From contig DAOWDZ010000187.1 in assembly GCA_030638765.1 (NCBI GenBank), positions 1 to 5,085 on the forward strand: a DNA stretch of 5,085 nt. The letters run 5' to 3'. Shown piece after piece: positions 1-5,085 of the stretch. A program made the position numbers and the translations under genes. The first letter of the stretch is position 1. Each line of letters starts with the position of its first letter. The notes under the pieces are model-generated. The model did not search any database. It was given only the letters and a program-made list of their open reading frames with translations, and was not told the origin of the DNA. Origin of the DNA: Desulfocapsa sp. (lineage in GTDB: Bacteria; Desulfobacterota; Desulfobulbia; Desulfobulbales; Desulfocapsaceae).

Positions 1-971
1 AGACAGCCAATGCACTCTCCACTGAATTTTTCACAAACATGAAAAAAGATGCCATGTTCATCGACTGTGCCCGTGGCGGAGTATGCGATGAAGAGGCTCT
101 CTATAAAGCATTGGTTGATGGTGAAATAGCAGGTGCGGCACTTGATGTTTTTGCTCAGGAGCCTACAACCAAAGAAAATTGTCCACTGCTTGGCCTGAAA
201 AATTTTATCTGTACGCCTCATCTTGGTGCTTCCACCACAGAAGCTCAGGAAAACGTCGCAACAGCTATTGCTGCACAGGTTGCAGAGTATCTCATTAAAG
301 GTGTGGTGAATAATGCTGTGAATGTTCCTTCTGTGAGTGATGATGTCCTTGCTCAGGTTGGTCCTTATATTAATCTTGGTGAAATGCTTGGATCGTTTCA
401 TATGCAGATTGCCAAAGGTGGTGTTGAGGAAGTCTCCATTGAATATTCAGGAGAACTCGCCGAGTTGAACACCAGCCCTATTACAGTTGCATTTTTAAAA
501 GGTCTCTTTACACCCATTCTGAAAGATGCGGTGAACTACGTAAATGCTCCTGTTATTGCAAAGGATCGAGGTATTCGTATAGTTGAGTCCAAGAGTGATA
601 GATCCAATGACTTTGTAAATGTTCTTCGCATCAAGGTTGTTACCAACGAGGGAGAGAATGAACTCGTAGGGACAGTGTTTGGCAAGACCGAAGCGCGGTT
701 AGTTAGACTAAACACCTTTCGTCTGGAGGCCGAGGCTTCTGGCCCAATGCTTCTTGTTTATAATAATGATGTTCCCGGGGTTATCGGGGCATTGGGGACC
801 ACCCTTGGCCATAATGGAGTGAATATTTCACGTATGACCGTTGGTCGTGAAGATGCATCAAGTCAGAATATTATTCTGTGCAGCACTGATACAGTGATTT
901 CAAAAGAATTATTGGATCAGGTAATGGAAATTAGTAACATTGATAACGCCATTGCTCTTGAACTTGTTTAG
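1..971 (+). CDS. serA: D-3-phosphoglycerate dehydrogenase, C-terminal part (5' end outside window)
   Basis: This is the 3' portion of the enzyme that oxidises 3-phosphoglycerate to 3-phosphohydroxypyruvate with NAD, the first step of serine synthesis in the cytosol. The frame is already open at base 3 (TANALSTEFFTN...), so the Met at base 39 is internal. About 322 residues are visible of a family usually near 525. Counting from base 3, the end of the NAD/catalytic domain shows DCARGG with the catalytic Arg (residue 24), ALDVFAQEP with the Glu (53) and CTPHLGAS with the catalytic His (73). The Arg-Glu spacing of 29 is the same as in E. coli SerA. An intervening (ASB) domain follows at about residues 95-240. 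A C-terminal ACT domain starts near 249 with NNDVPGVIG and GVNISRM. ACT domains in SerA commonly bind serine for feedback, but the E. coli His-Glu-Asn contact is Asn-Asn-Asp here, so serine sensitivity is uncertain. An intrinsic terminator follows the TAG stop. Confidence 0.95.
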   Translation, partial: TANALSTEFFTNMKKDAMFIDCARGGVCDEEALYKALVDGEIAGAALDVFAQEPTTKENCPLLGLKNFICTPHLGASTTEAQENVATAIAAQVAEYLIKGVVNNAVNVPSVSDDVLAQVGPYINLGEMLGSFHMQIAKGGVEEVSIEYSGELAELNTSPITVAFLKGLFTPILKDAVNYVNAPVIAKDRGIRIVESKSDRSNDFVNVLRIKVVTNEGENELVGTVFGKTEARLVRLNTFRLEAEASGPMLLVYNNDVPGVIGALGTTLGHNGVNISRMTVGREDASSQNIILCSTDTVISKELLDQVMEISNIDNAIALELV

Positions 972-999
972 TCAGGCTTGTAAGAAAAAAGTTAAAATG

Positions 1000-1035
1000 A
1001 AAACGGGGTTGCATAACAGAAGTAACCCCGTTTTT
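1000..1035 (+). terminator. Rho-independent terminator after serA
   Basis: An 11-bp perfect stem, AAAACGGGGTT (1000-1010) with AACCCCGTTTT (1024-1034), encloses a 13-nt loop and ends in a T run (1031-1035). It begins 28 nt after the serA stop, so it should end the serA transcript. It leaves only about 31 nt before the next start codon. Confidence 0.92.
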
Positions 1036-1066
1036 AATTCTGAAACTCTCTTTTAAAGAGGCACCT

Positions 1067-1402
1067 ATGACTTCTGAATATGAACAGGGTTGTTCCTGTG
1101 GTGATGGAAAAGTACCCGATCAGGATGGGCAATGTGTAATGCCTGAAGTTACTTTTATGGCTTTTATCATGTCGCTGAACACATCGGCACTCTTCCATCT
1201 TGGTGAAATTGCAGACCCGGTATCCGGTGAGAAAGTTGTTGATTTTTCTCTTGCACGTCATGCCATAGATACTCTCGTATTATTGCAGGAAAAAACCAAG
1301 GGCAATCTGGATGATGATGAGGCAAAAATGTTGGAAGATGTGCTCTATGACGCGAAGCTTCGTTTTGTTCAGACAGTGAAAAGGAAACCTGCGGCTGCAT
1401 AG
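1067..1402 (+). CDS. DUF1844 family small protein
   Basis: This 111-residue protein of unknown function matches the DUF1844 pattern. The core, about residues 30-103, reads FMAFIMSLNTSALFHLGEI, then DP.SGEK.VD, AIDTL..L.EKTKGNL and a final helix ending LYDAKLRFVQ. The family is small, mostly helical and found in delta-proteobacteria and relatives. No enzymatic motif, signal peptide or clear membrane span is visible, so it is probably cytosolic. The N-terminal extension of about 27 residues carries three cysteines (C9, C11, C23) in a Gly/Asp-rich stretch, which could bind metal, though this is only a guess. The tail is basic and Ala-rich (KRKPAAA). The ATG start is supported by AGAGG at 1057-1061, five nt upstream. 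It ends 20 nt before ispE, so the two are probably co-transcribed. No function can be assigned from sequence. Confidence 0.88.
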   Translation: MTSEYEQGCSCGDGKVPDQDGQCVMPEVTFMAFIMSLNTSALFHLGEIADPVSGEKVVDFSLARHAIDTLVLLQEKTKGNLDDDEAKMLEDVLYDAKLRFVQTVKRKPAAA

Positions 1403-1422
1403 CAATTGAGCTTCGTTTATCG

Positions 1423-2307
1423 ATGGAAGATTCTGCGGATACATTAGTTGTTCAAGCGCCTGCAAAGGTCAATCTTACACTGCATATCATCGGTAAGCGT
1501 GCCGACGGCTATCATGATCTTGATTCTGTGATGCAGAAGCTTGATCTTGTCGATACTGTAACCCTCTTAAGGTGTGAAAATCCTGGTATACAGTTGTCTT
1601 GTCCGGGGTCTGGCTTGCCAGAAGATGAATCCAATCTGGTCTGGAAGGCTGCGGTTGCTTTTTTACAGGAAGCCTGTCTTGAAGAAACTCACGGTATATC
1701 CATCGTGTTAGATAAAAACATCCCTGTTGCTGCAGGACTTGGCGGGGGGAGCAGTGATGCCGCAAGTGTTCTCACCGGTATGAATCGTCTTTTTCAAGAG
1801 CCACTTTCTGAGGAATCATTACTTCGTCTGGCGAAAAATCTGGGCGCAGATGTCCCTTTCTTTGTTGTTTCACACTCTTCGGTGAGAGCTAAGGGGATTG
1901 GTGACAGAATGGAAAACCATAAATCACTATCCAATTGTTCTGTGCTTTTAGTAAATCCAGGATTTTCTGTATCCACAGCATGGGTATACGAAAAATTTAC
2001 ATTGACAAGGGTGGATAAAGATTCTAATCTGCCAAGTTCTTCTGAAAAAGCTGATGTTAATGGAATGCTTTGTCCTTTGCATAATGATCTGGAAGCCGTA
2101 ACAGTCAAACAATACCCAGATCTTGAGACTATTAAGAACGGTATGCTTGAGAATGGCGCATCAGGTGCTCTTATGTCGGGCAGTGGGCCAACTGTTTTTG
2201 GGATTTTTCCTGACCAGGCAGGTCGTGAAAGTCCTGATTTGTTGAAGTGTGCAGAGAAAATGATTAAAAGGTTTGGTCGGGGAGTTTTTATTACCCGCCC
2301 TGTTTGA
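1423..2307 (+). CDS. ispE: 4-diphosphocytidyl-2-C-methyl-D-erythritol kinase
   Basis: IspE phosphorylates CDP-methylerythritol with ATP in the MEP (non-mevalonate) pathway to isopentenyl diphosphate. The 294 residues match the usual length of 280-300. The GHMP-kinase layout is complete: APAKVNLTLHI with the substrate-site Lys (K15), the GKRADGYHDLDSVM segment (24-37), the glycine-rich ATP loop PVAAGLGGGSSDAA (101-114), LGADVPFF with the catalytic Asp (D143), and the C-terminal GHMP motif GALMSGSGPTVFGIF. The ATG at 1423 is the only plausible start ahead of the conserved APAK motif. It lacks a good Shine-Dalgarno sequence: the upstream spacer has only TTGAG at 1406-1410. Translation may therefore be coupled to the DUF1844 gene, which stops 20 nt earlier. 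A tRNA gene begins 20 nt after its stop. Confidence 0.96.
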   Translation: MEDSADTLVVQAPAKVNLTLHIIGKRADGYHDLDSVMQKLDLVDTVTLLRCENPGIQLSCPGSGLPEDESNLVWKAAVAFLQEACLEETHGISIVLDKNIPVAAGLGGGSSDAASVLTGMNRLFQEPLSEESLLRLAKNLGADVPFFVVSHSSVRAKGIGDRMENHKSLSNCSVLLVNPGFSVSTAWVYEKFTLTRVDKDSNLPSSSEKADVNGMLCPLHNDLEAVTVKQYPDLETIKNGMLENGASGALMSGSGPTVFGIFPDQAGRESPDLLKCAEKMIKRFGRGVFITRPV

Positions 2308-2327
2308 ATAGTTATAGAATTGATTGT

Positions 2328-2403
2328 TGGGGCGTAGCCAAGCGGTTAAGGCACCAGGTTTTGATCCTGGCATGCGGAGGTTCGAATCCTCCCGCCCCAG
2401 CCA
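2328..2403 (+). tRNA. tRNA-Gln (anticodon TTG), CCA encoded
   Basis: A complete 76-nt cloverleaf is present. The acceptor stem is TGGGGCG (2328-2334) with CGCCCCA (2393-2399), then discriminator G2400 and an encoded CCA (2401-2403). The D stem is GCC/GGC with a GCGGTTAA-type loop. The anticodon stem CCAGG/CCTGG (2354-2358, 2366-2370) holds loop TTTTGAT, with anticodon TTG at 2361-2363 reading CAA (and CAG by wobble). The T arm is GGAGG-TTCGAAT-CCTCC (2376-2392). It sits between ispE and prs on the same strand, with no clear promoter or terminator of its own in the short flanks. It is probably processed out of a longer mRNA. Confidence 0.98.
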
Positions 2404-2466
2404 GTTAACAAATTTATTGTAGAAGAAAACGAAGAAGTATCTCAAAACATCGTAAGAGACAAGATT

Positions 2467-3405
2467 ATGCCAAACATCATCAAAGTTTTTTCTGGAAATG
2501 CCAACCCTATAATGGCCAAAGAAATCACTGACTATCTTGATATTCCGCTTTCTAAAGCAGAAGTGAAACAGTTCAGTGATGGTGAGATATTCGTTGAGAT
2601 AAAAGAAAATGTGCGTGGCGCTGATGTGTTTATCATTCAACCCACTTGTACTCCAGTGAATGACAATCTCATGGAACTGGTGATTATGGTTGATGCTCTG
2701 CGTCGTGCTTCTGCCAGAAGAATTACTGCAGTTGTACCTTACTACGGGTATGCAAGGCAGGATAGGAAAGTTGCTCCACGTGTTCCAATTTCAGCAAAAG
2801 TTGTAGCTGAAATGTTTATGGCAGTTGGTGTTCGTCGTGTTTTAAGTATGGATCTTCATGCGGGTCAGATTCAAGGGTTCTTTAATATTCCCGTTGATCA
2901 TCTCTATGCTGCTCCTGTTATTCTTGACTATATAAAGGATAAGTTTTCCAATGTTGTCATGGTTTCACCGGATGCTGGAGGTGTGGAAAGAACTCGTGCC
3001 TTTGCAAAACGTCTTGATGCTAGTTTGGCTATTATCGACAAACGCCGTGATCGCCCGAATGAATGTCAGGCAATGCATGTTATCGGTGATGTGAAAGGAA
3101 AAACAGCTATTTTACTTGATGATATGGTTGATACGGCAGGGACGCTTTGCAATGGCGCTGCAACGCTGATTGATCATGGCGCCAAGGAAGTTCATGCCTG
3201 CTGCTCGCATCCGGTACTATCGGGTCCTGCGGTTGAGAGATTGAACAAGTCGGTTATCAGCTCGTTGGTTGTCACTAACTCGATTCCACTGCGAGGCTCT
3301 GCTTTACAGTGTGATAAAATAAAGGTTCTATCTGTTTCTAAGCTTTTGGCACAGGCGATTGATTGTATCCATACAGAAGGATCCATTAGTTCGTTATTTG
3401 TGTAA
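2467..3405 (+). CDS. prs: Ribose-phosphate pyrophosphokinase (PRPP synthetase)
   Basis: Prs transfers pyrophosphate from ATP to ribose 5-phosphate, making PRPP for purine, pyrimidine, histidine, tryptophan and NAD synthesis. The 312 residues match the class I bacterial length of about 310-320. Key elements are in order: [10 protein letters not shown] (36-45), the flexible catalytic loop [11 protein letters not shown] (91-101), the metal-binding [13 protein letters not shown] with H131 (127-139), [17 protein letters not shown] (167-183), DKRRDRPNE in the catalytic flexible-loop region (191-199), and the ribose-5-phosphate/PRPP loop [10 protein letters not shown] (218-227). The ATG is preceded by a modest TAAGAG (2453-2458) eight nt away. 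Starting at [13 protein letters not shown] aligns with the family N-terminus. It lies 63 nt after the tRNA and 75 nt before rplY. Allosteric residues cannot be judged reliably by eye. Confidence 0.97.
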   Translation: MPNIIKVFSGNANPIMAKEITDYLDIPLSKAEVKQFSDGEIFVEIKENVRGADVFIIQPTCTPVNDNLMELVIMVDALRRASARRITAVVPYYGYARQDRKVAPRVPISAKVVAEMFMAVGVRRVLSMDLHAGQIQGFFNIPVDHLYAAPVILDYIKDKFSNVVMVSPDAGGVERTRAFAKRLDASLAIIDKRRDRPNECQAMHVIGDVKGKTAILLDDMVDTAGTLCNGAATLIDHGAKEVHACCSHPVLSGPAVERLNKSVISSLVVTNSIPLRGSALQCDKIKVLSVSKLLAQAIDCIHTEGSISSLFV

Positions 3406-3439
3406 TAATTTCTAACATTTTAAAATATTGAAATAAAAT

Positions 3440-3465
3440 CCTGATGATCACTGAGTGCCATCAGG
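3440..3465 (+). promoter_or_regulatory. Hairpin in the leader just upstream of the rplY ribosome binding site
   Basis: CCTGATG (3440-3446) pairs perfectly with CATCAGG (3459-3465). Inside, CAC (3449-3451) can pair with GTG (3455-3457) across a TGA loop. There is no T run after it, so it is not a standard intrinsic terminator. It ends 3 nt before the AAGGAGG, and the stretch before it is AT-rich. Possible roles are an mRNA processing or stability element between prs and rplY, or a translational control element for L25. The structure is seen; the role is inferred. Confidence 0.5.
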
Positions 3466-3468
3466 GCT

Positions 3469-3475
3469 AAGGAGG
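3469..3475 (+). promoter_or_regulatory. Strong Shine-Dalgarno of rplY
   Basis: AAGGAGG lies five nt before ATG 3481. It is the best ribosome binding site of the complete genes in the window and fixes the rplY start. This fits high expression of a ribosomal protein. Confidence 0.9.
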
Positions 3476-3480
3476 AACAT

Positions 3481-4092
3481 ATGCTTCAAGTAGACATGTC
3501 TGCTTCAACAAGAGAAAGCTTTGGTAAATGTGCGATGCGTCGCCTGCGTGGAAGTGGTAATACACCAGCGGTATTGTATGGAAATAATAAAGATGCCATT
3601 TCATTACAGCTTGAAACTGCACCTTTTCTGAAGAGTTTATTTTTAATCAGTCGTACTAATGCTGTGGTAAGTCTTACCATTAATGGCGACGATACGCGTC
3701 ACGTTATGATGAGAGAAATCCAAACTGATCCCGTAACTGACGATCTGATTCACGCTGATTTTTTGGAAATCAACCTTGATACTCCTAAAAATTTTGCTGT
3801 TAACCTTGAACTGCTTGGAAATGCTAAGGGGGTTGATCTTGGTGGGCAGCTTAGGATGCACTCTTCTTCAGTTCTTGTTGAAGGGCTTCCTCTTGATATC
3901 CCAGATTCTGTTACTATTGATATTGCAGATATGGTAATTGGTGATTCTGTGAAATTTTCAGACTTGGATTTGCCTTCTAATTTAAAAATGCTCAGTGATG
4001 CTGGTGCAGTATGTATTGAAGTTACAAATGCAAGTGCAGAAATTGTTGAGACTGAAGAGGATGAAGATATTGTTGAGGAGTCAGCAGAATAA
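3481..4092 (+). CDS. rplY: 50S ribosomal protein L25 (CTC/TL5 long form)
   Basis: L25 binds 5S rRNA in the central protuberance of the large ribosomal subunit. The 203 residues mark the long, two-domain CTC/TL5 form rather than the short E. coli form of about 94 residues. The N-terminal 5S rRNA-binding beta-barrel (about 1-95) has the conserved R.SFGK...RRLR.SG..PAVLYG segment (11-34) and MMREIQTDPVTDDLIHADF (76-94). A C-terminal TL5-like beta domain (about 97-185) includes GVDLGGQL and the LVEGLPLDIPDSVTIDI stretch. The last 17 residues are strongly acidic (EIVETEEDEDIVEESAE), as is common in CTC proteins. It lies between prs and pth, a conserved order in many bacteria. A strong terminator about 70 nt downstream separates it from pth. 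Confidence 0.96.
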   Translation: MLQVDMSASTRESFGKCAMRRLRGSGNTPAVLYGNNKDAISLQLETAPFLKSLFLISRTNAVVSLTINGDDTRHVMMREIQTDPVTDDLIHADFLEINLDTPKNFAVNLELLGNAKGVDLGGQLRMHSSSVLVEGLPLDIPDSVTIDIADMVIGDSVKFSDLDLPSNLKMLSDAGAVCIEVTNASAEIVETEEDEDIVEESAE

Positions 4093-4162
4093 TCAACAAC
4101 TTGTCTGACAGCTGTGTTGCTCAGTTTCTTTGTCCTGTTTTCAGATGAAGAGGATTCTGACT

Positions 4163-4205
4163 ATCCGAAAGGAACCATTGAGTGGTTCTTTTCGGATTTT
4201 TTTTT
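4163..4205 (+). terminator. Strong Rho-independent terminator between rplY and pth
   Basis: A 15-bp stem, 4163-4177 with 4183-4197 (one G-U pair at 4171/4189), closes a 5-nt TTGAG loop. It runs into a nine-T tract (4197-4205). It is the strongest terminator in the window and should end the prs-rplY transcript. pth, only 23 nt downstream, would then need read-through or its own promoter. Confidence 0.95.
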
Positions 4206-4210
4206 GAATG

Positions 4211-4216
4211 TATAAT
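4211..4216 (+). promoter_or_regulatory. Candidate -10 box for pth
   Basis: TATAAT is a perfect sigma-70-type -10 hexamer in the 23-nt gap between the terminator T tract and the pth start. No convincing -35 is found 16-18 nt upstream, because that stretch is the terminator stem. A TG at 4209-4210 abuts the box, without the one-base gap of a true extended -10. If used, transcription would begin near 4223 and give an almost leaderless pth mRNA. A chance match in AT-rich sequence is possible. Confidence 0.3.
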
Positions 4217-4228
4217 GTGGAAAGGATA

Positions 4229-4822
4229 ATGGCGGAAGAGAGTTATCTTATAGTTGGTCTTGGTAATCCCGGAAACAAATATGAACAAACCCGGCACAAT
4301 GTTGGCTTTGATGTTGTTGATGCTATTGCCAGAACTGAAAAAGAATTTCTAGAGTTAAACAAGTGGGATGCTCAATATTGTCGTGCCGCAATTTGGGGAA
4401 GGCGTGTTTATTTTATTAAACCTCAGACATTTATGAATCTTTCTGGGAGATCCATCGCCAGATTTGCTGATTTTTTCAAAATCAATCCTGACCATATCCT
4501 GATTGTTCACGATGACATTGATATGCATCCTGGAAGGCTGAAGCTTGTATCAGGAGGTGGACCGGGGGGGCATAATGGAATTCGTTCCCTTATTCAATGT
4601 CTTGGGACAAAGGATTTCTTTCGCCTCAAGTATGGTGTTGGCAGGCCTGGCCAAAATGATGTTCACGTCGATATTCCTGTGGAACGGTATGTTCTTGCTC
4701 GTTTTTCGGATGAGGAGCGAAAAATATTTGAAAATAGAATTGAATCTCTTGTCGAAGGTGTGAGGGCATTCGTTGTAAGTGGTAGTCAGAAAGCCATGAA
4801 TATTCTTAATGTGATTAAGTGA
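4229..4822 (+). CDS. pth: Peptidyl-tRNA hydrolase
   Basis: Pth cleaves peptidyl-tRNA that has dropped off ribosomes, recycling tRNA; it is usually essential. Starting at ATG 4229 gives 197 residues (MAEESYLIVGLGNPG...), the normal bacterial length. All the known active-site residues are visible: N13 in GLGNPG, catalytic H23 in TRHNVGF, N70 in PQTFMNLSG, D95 in VHDDID, and N116 in GGGPGGHNG. An in-frame ATG at 4208 would add seven residues, but it lies against the terminator T tract and has no Shine-Dalgarno. ATG 4229 has GGAAAGG at 4219-4225, although the spacing of the AAGG part is short (3 nt). No clear terminator follows; a seven-T run at 4849-4855 has only a very weak stem before it. Confidence 0.96.
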   Translation: MAEESYLIVGLGNPGNKYEQTRHNVGFDVVDAIARTEKEFLELNKWDAQYCRAAIWGRRVYFIKPQTFMNLSGRSIARFADFFKINPDHILIVHDDIDMHPGRLKLVSGGGPGGHNGIRSLIQCLGTKDFFRLKYGVGRPGQNDVHVDIPVERYVLARFSDEERKIFENRIESLVEGVRAFVVSGSQKAMNILNVIK

Positions 4823-4966
4823 ACTTCCGCTGTTGCTTTAAGTATCGGTTTTTTTGAAGCGTATTTCGAAAAAGTGTGGTATTAAGAAAGGTTATTGTTG
4901 TATTGGGTTTGCTTAAATGCATTCTTTTCATGAGAGTTTACCGTCGTAGCTTGGCATAGTAAATAT

Positions 4967-4980
4967 CAGGGGTATCCCTG
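4967..4980. repeat. Short inverted repeat (hairpin) upstream of carD-like gene
   Basis: CAGGG (4967-4971) and CCCTG (4976-4980) form a perfect 5-bp stem with a GTAT loop. No T run follows, so it is not a terminator. It lies 65 nt before the proposed start codon and 11 nt before a second, longer dyad. Confidence 0.4.
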
Positions 4981-4991
4981 CTGCTTCACAG

Positions 4992-5006
4992 TCTCAGGTC
5001 CTGAGA
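4992..5006. promoter_or_regulatory. 15-bp perfect dyad upstream of carD-like gene (possible operator)
   Basis: TCTCAGG-T-CCTGAGA is a perfect 7-bp inverted repeat around a single central T (4999). The one-base centre is better suited to a DNA-binding protein dimer site than to an RNA hairpin, although an RNA stem is possible if the loop opens. It lies 39 nt upstream of the proposed TTG start, in the region expected for promoter or leader control. The protein that might bind is unknown. Confidence 0.4.
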
Positions 5007-5034
5007 TTCTATGCCTCAATTCCGAAGTTGTTCC

Positions 5035-5040
5035 AGGAGG
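5035..5040 (+). promoter_or_regulatory. Shine-Dalgarno that sets the carD-like start
   Basis: AGGAGG is five nt upstream of TTG 5046, which is in frame with the conserved GDMAVYPAH. The nearer ATG at 5041 is in another frame and touches the Shine-Dalgarno, so TTG is preferred. Confidence 0.75.
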
Positions 5041-5045
5041 ATGCT

Positions 5046-5085
5046 TTGTTTGTTCAAGGTGATATGGCCGTTTATCCGGCTCATG
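5046..5085 (+). CDS. CarD/CdnL-type transcription factor, N-terminal fragment (3' end outside window)
   Basis: Only 13 complete codons are visible, reading MFVQGDMAVYPAH if TTG starts as Met. The pattern F..GD.AVYPAHG is the hallmark start of the RNA-polymerase-interacting domain of CarD/CdnL proteins. These bind the RNA polymerase beta subunit and stabilise open promoter complexes. The same short motif occurs in the related domain of the repair factor Mfd, but there it is internal, so a start here favours CarD. The neighbouring pth supports the call, since a carD-like gene follows pth in Desulfovibrio-type genomes as I recall them. The unusual TTG start is inferred from the AGGAGG spacing. 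The next in-frame ATG (5064) lies inside the conserved motif and is unlikely to be the start. Confidence 0.75.
   Translation, partial: MFVQGDMAVYPAH

Larger units (their letters stand above)
4823..5045. other. Non-coding gap between pth and the carD-like gene
   Basis: About 220 nt without a credible gene. It contains a T run (4849-4855) that forms part of an AT-rich 9-bp hairpin, TTTTTTGAA (4850-4858) with TTCGAAAAA (4865-4873, one G-U pair). Further on are two short inverted repeats, listed separately. A TTGGCA at 4951-4956 resembles a -35 box but has no good -10 partner at 16-18 nt. The gap most likely holds the end of the pth transcript and the promoter and leader of the downstream gene, but neither can be fixed by eye. 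Confidence 0.6.

Noticed and set aside
1034..1465. Three minus-strand ORFs of 61-77 codons over DUF1844
   Set aside because: They are antisense shadows with no family resemblance. The plus-strand gene has a ribosome binding site and conserved motifs.
1794..2108. Minus-strand 104-codon ORF inside ispE
   Set aside because: Antisense to a well-supported gene with intact motifs, and with no recognisable protein features.
2290..2318. Possible tRNA promoter with TATAGA at 2313-2318
   Set aside because: The -10 match is only partial and the -35 region (TTACCC) is poor, so it is not reported.
2161..2640. Minus-strand 159-codon ORF containing [16 protein letters not shown]
   Set aside because: That peptide is the well-known false translation of the antisense of a tRNA gene. 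The ORF covers the tRNA and the ends of ispE and prs, all on the other strand.
4208..4228. Upstream ATG of pth, adding seven residues
   Set aside because: It abuts the terminator T tract and has no Shine-Dalgarno. The ATG at 4229 gives the usual N-terminus.
4545..4763. Plus-strand 72-codon ORF inside pth in another frame
   Set aside because: Fully overlaps the conserved part of pth and has no family resemblance.
4951..4966. TTGGCA as a sigma-54 or sigma-70 promoter element
   Set aside because: The sigma-54 -12 GC is missing, and no -10 box lies 16-18 nt downstream.
5011..5085. ATG-initiated frame MPQFRSCSRR... at the window end
   Set aside because: It is out of frame with the conserved GDMAVYPAH motif and has no Shine-Dalgarno.

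Overview
This window is a compact, entirely plus-strand run of housekeeping genes. In order it holds the 3' part of serA (D-3-phosphoglycerate dehydrogenase), a small DUF1844 protein, ispE, tRNA-Gln(UUG), prs, rplY (L25/CTC), pth, and the first 13 codons of what looks like a CarD/CdnL-type transcription factor cut by the window end. From memory, the block ispE - tRNA-Gln - prs - rplY - pth, followed by carD, is typical of delta-proteobacteria (Desulfobacterota), especially Desulfovibrio-like organisms. Several features fit a Gram-negative sulfate reducer of that group: the DUF1844 gene beside ispE, the long CTC-type L25 with an acidic tail, and the SerA with a C-terminal ACT domain. The sequence is rather AT-rich by eye, so a lower-GC member is more likely than D. 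vulgaris. The lineage is an inference from gene order and protein style, not a computed placement.

Layout. serA (1-971) is closed by a strong intrinsic terminator (1000-1035). DUF1844 (1067-1402) and ispE (1423-2307) follow with a 20-nt gap, so they are probably co-transcribed. A complete tRNA-Gln with encoded CCA (2328-2403) lies 20 nt after ispE and 63 nt before prs (2467-3405). A hairpin (3440-3465) sits just upstream of a perfect AAGGAGG Shine-Dalgarno sequence for rplY (3481-4092). A very strong terminator (4163-4205) ends the prs-rplY unit. pth starts only 23 nt further on (4229-4822), with a perfect TATAAT hexamer in the gap. The roughly 220-nt gap after pth has no gene. It contains two short inverted repeats near the start of the carD-like gene, which probably begins at TTG 5046 behind an AGGAGG.

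Function. The genes serve serine synthesis (SerA), isoprenoid precursor synthesis by the MEP pathway (IspE), PRPP supply (Prs) and translation (tRNA-Gln, L25, peptidyl-tRNA hydrolase), followed by a probable RNA-polymerase-binding regulator. All visible catalytic motifs are intact. I see no transposon, phage, CRISPR or defence gene, and nothing that looks like a new multi-gene system. What merits a second look is small-scale: leader hairpins before rplY and carD, the terminator/promoter crowding before DUF1844 and pth, and the cysteine-bearing N-terminus of the DUF1844 protein.
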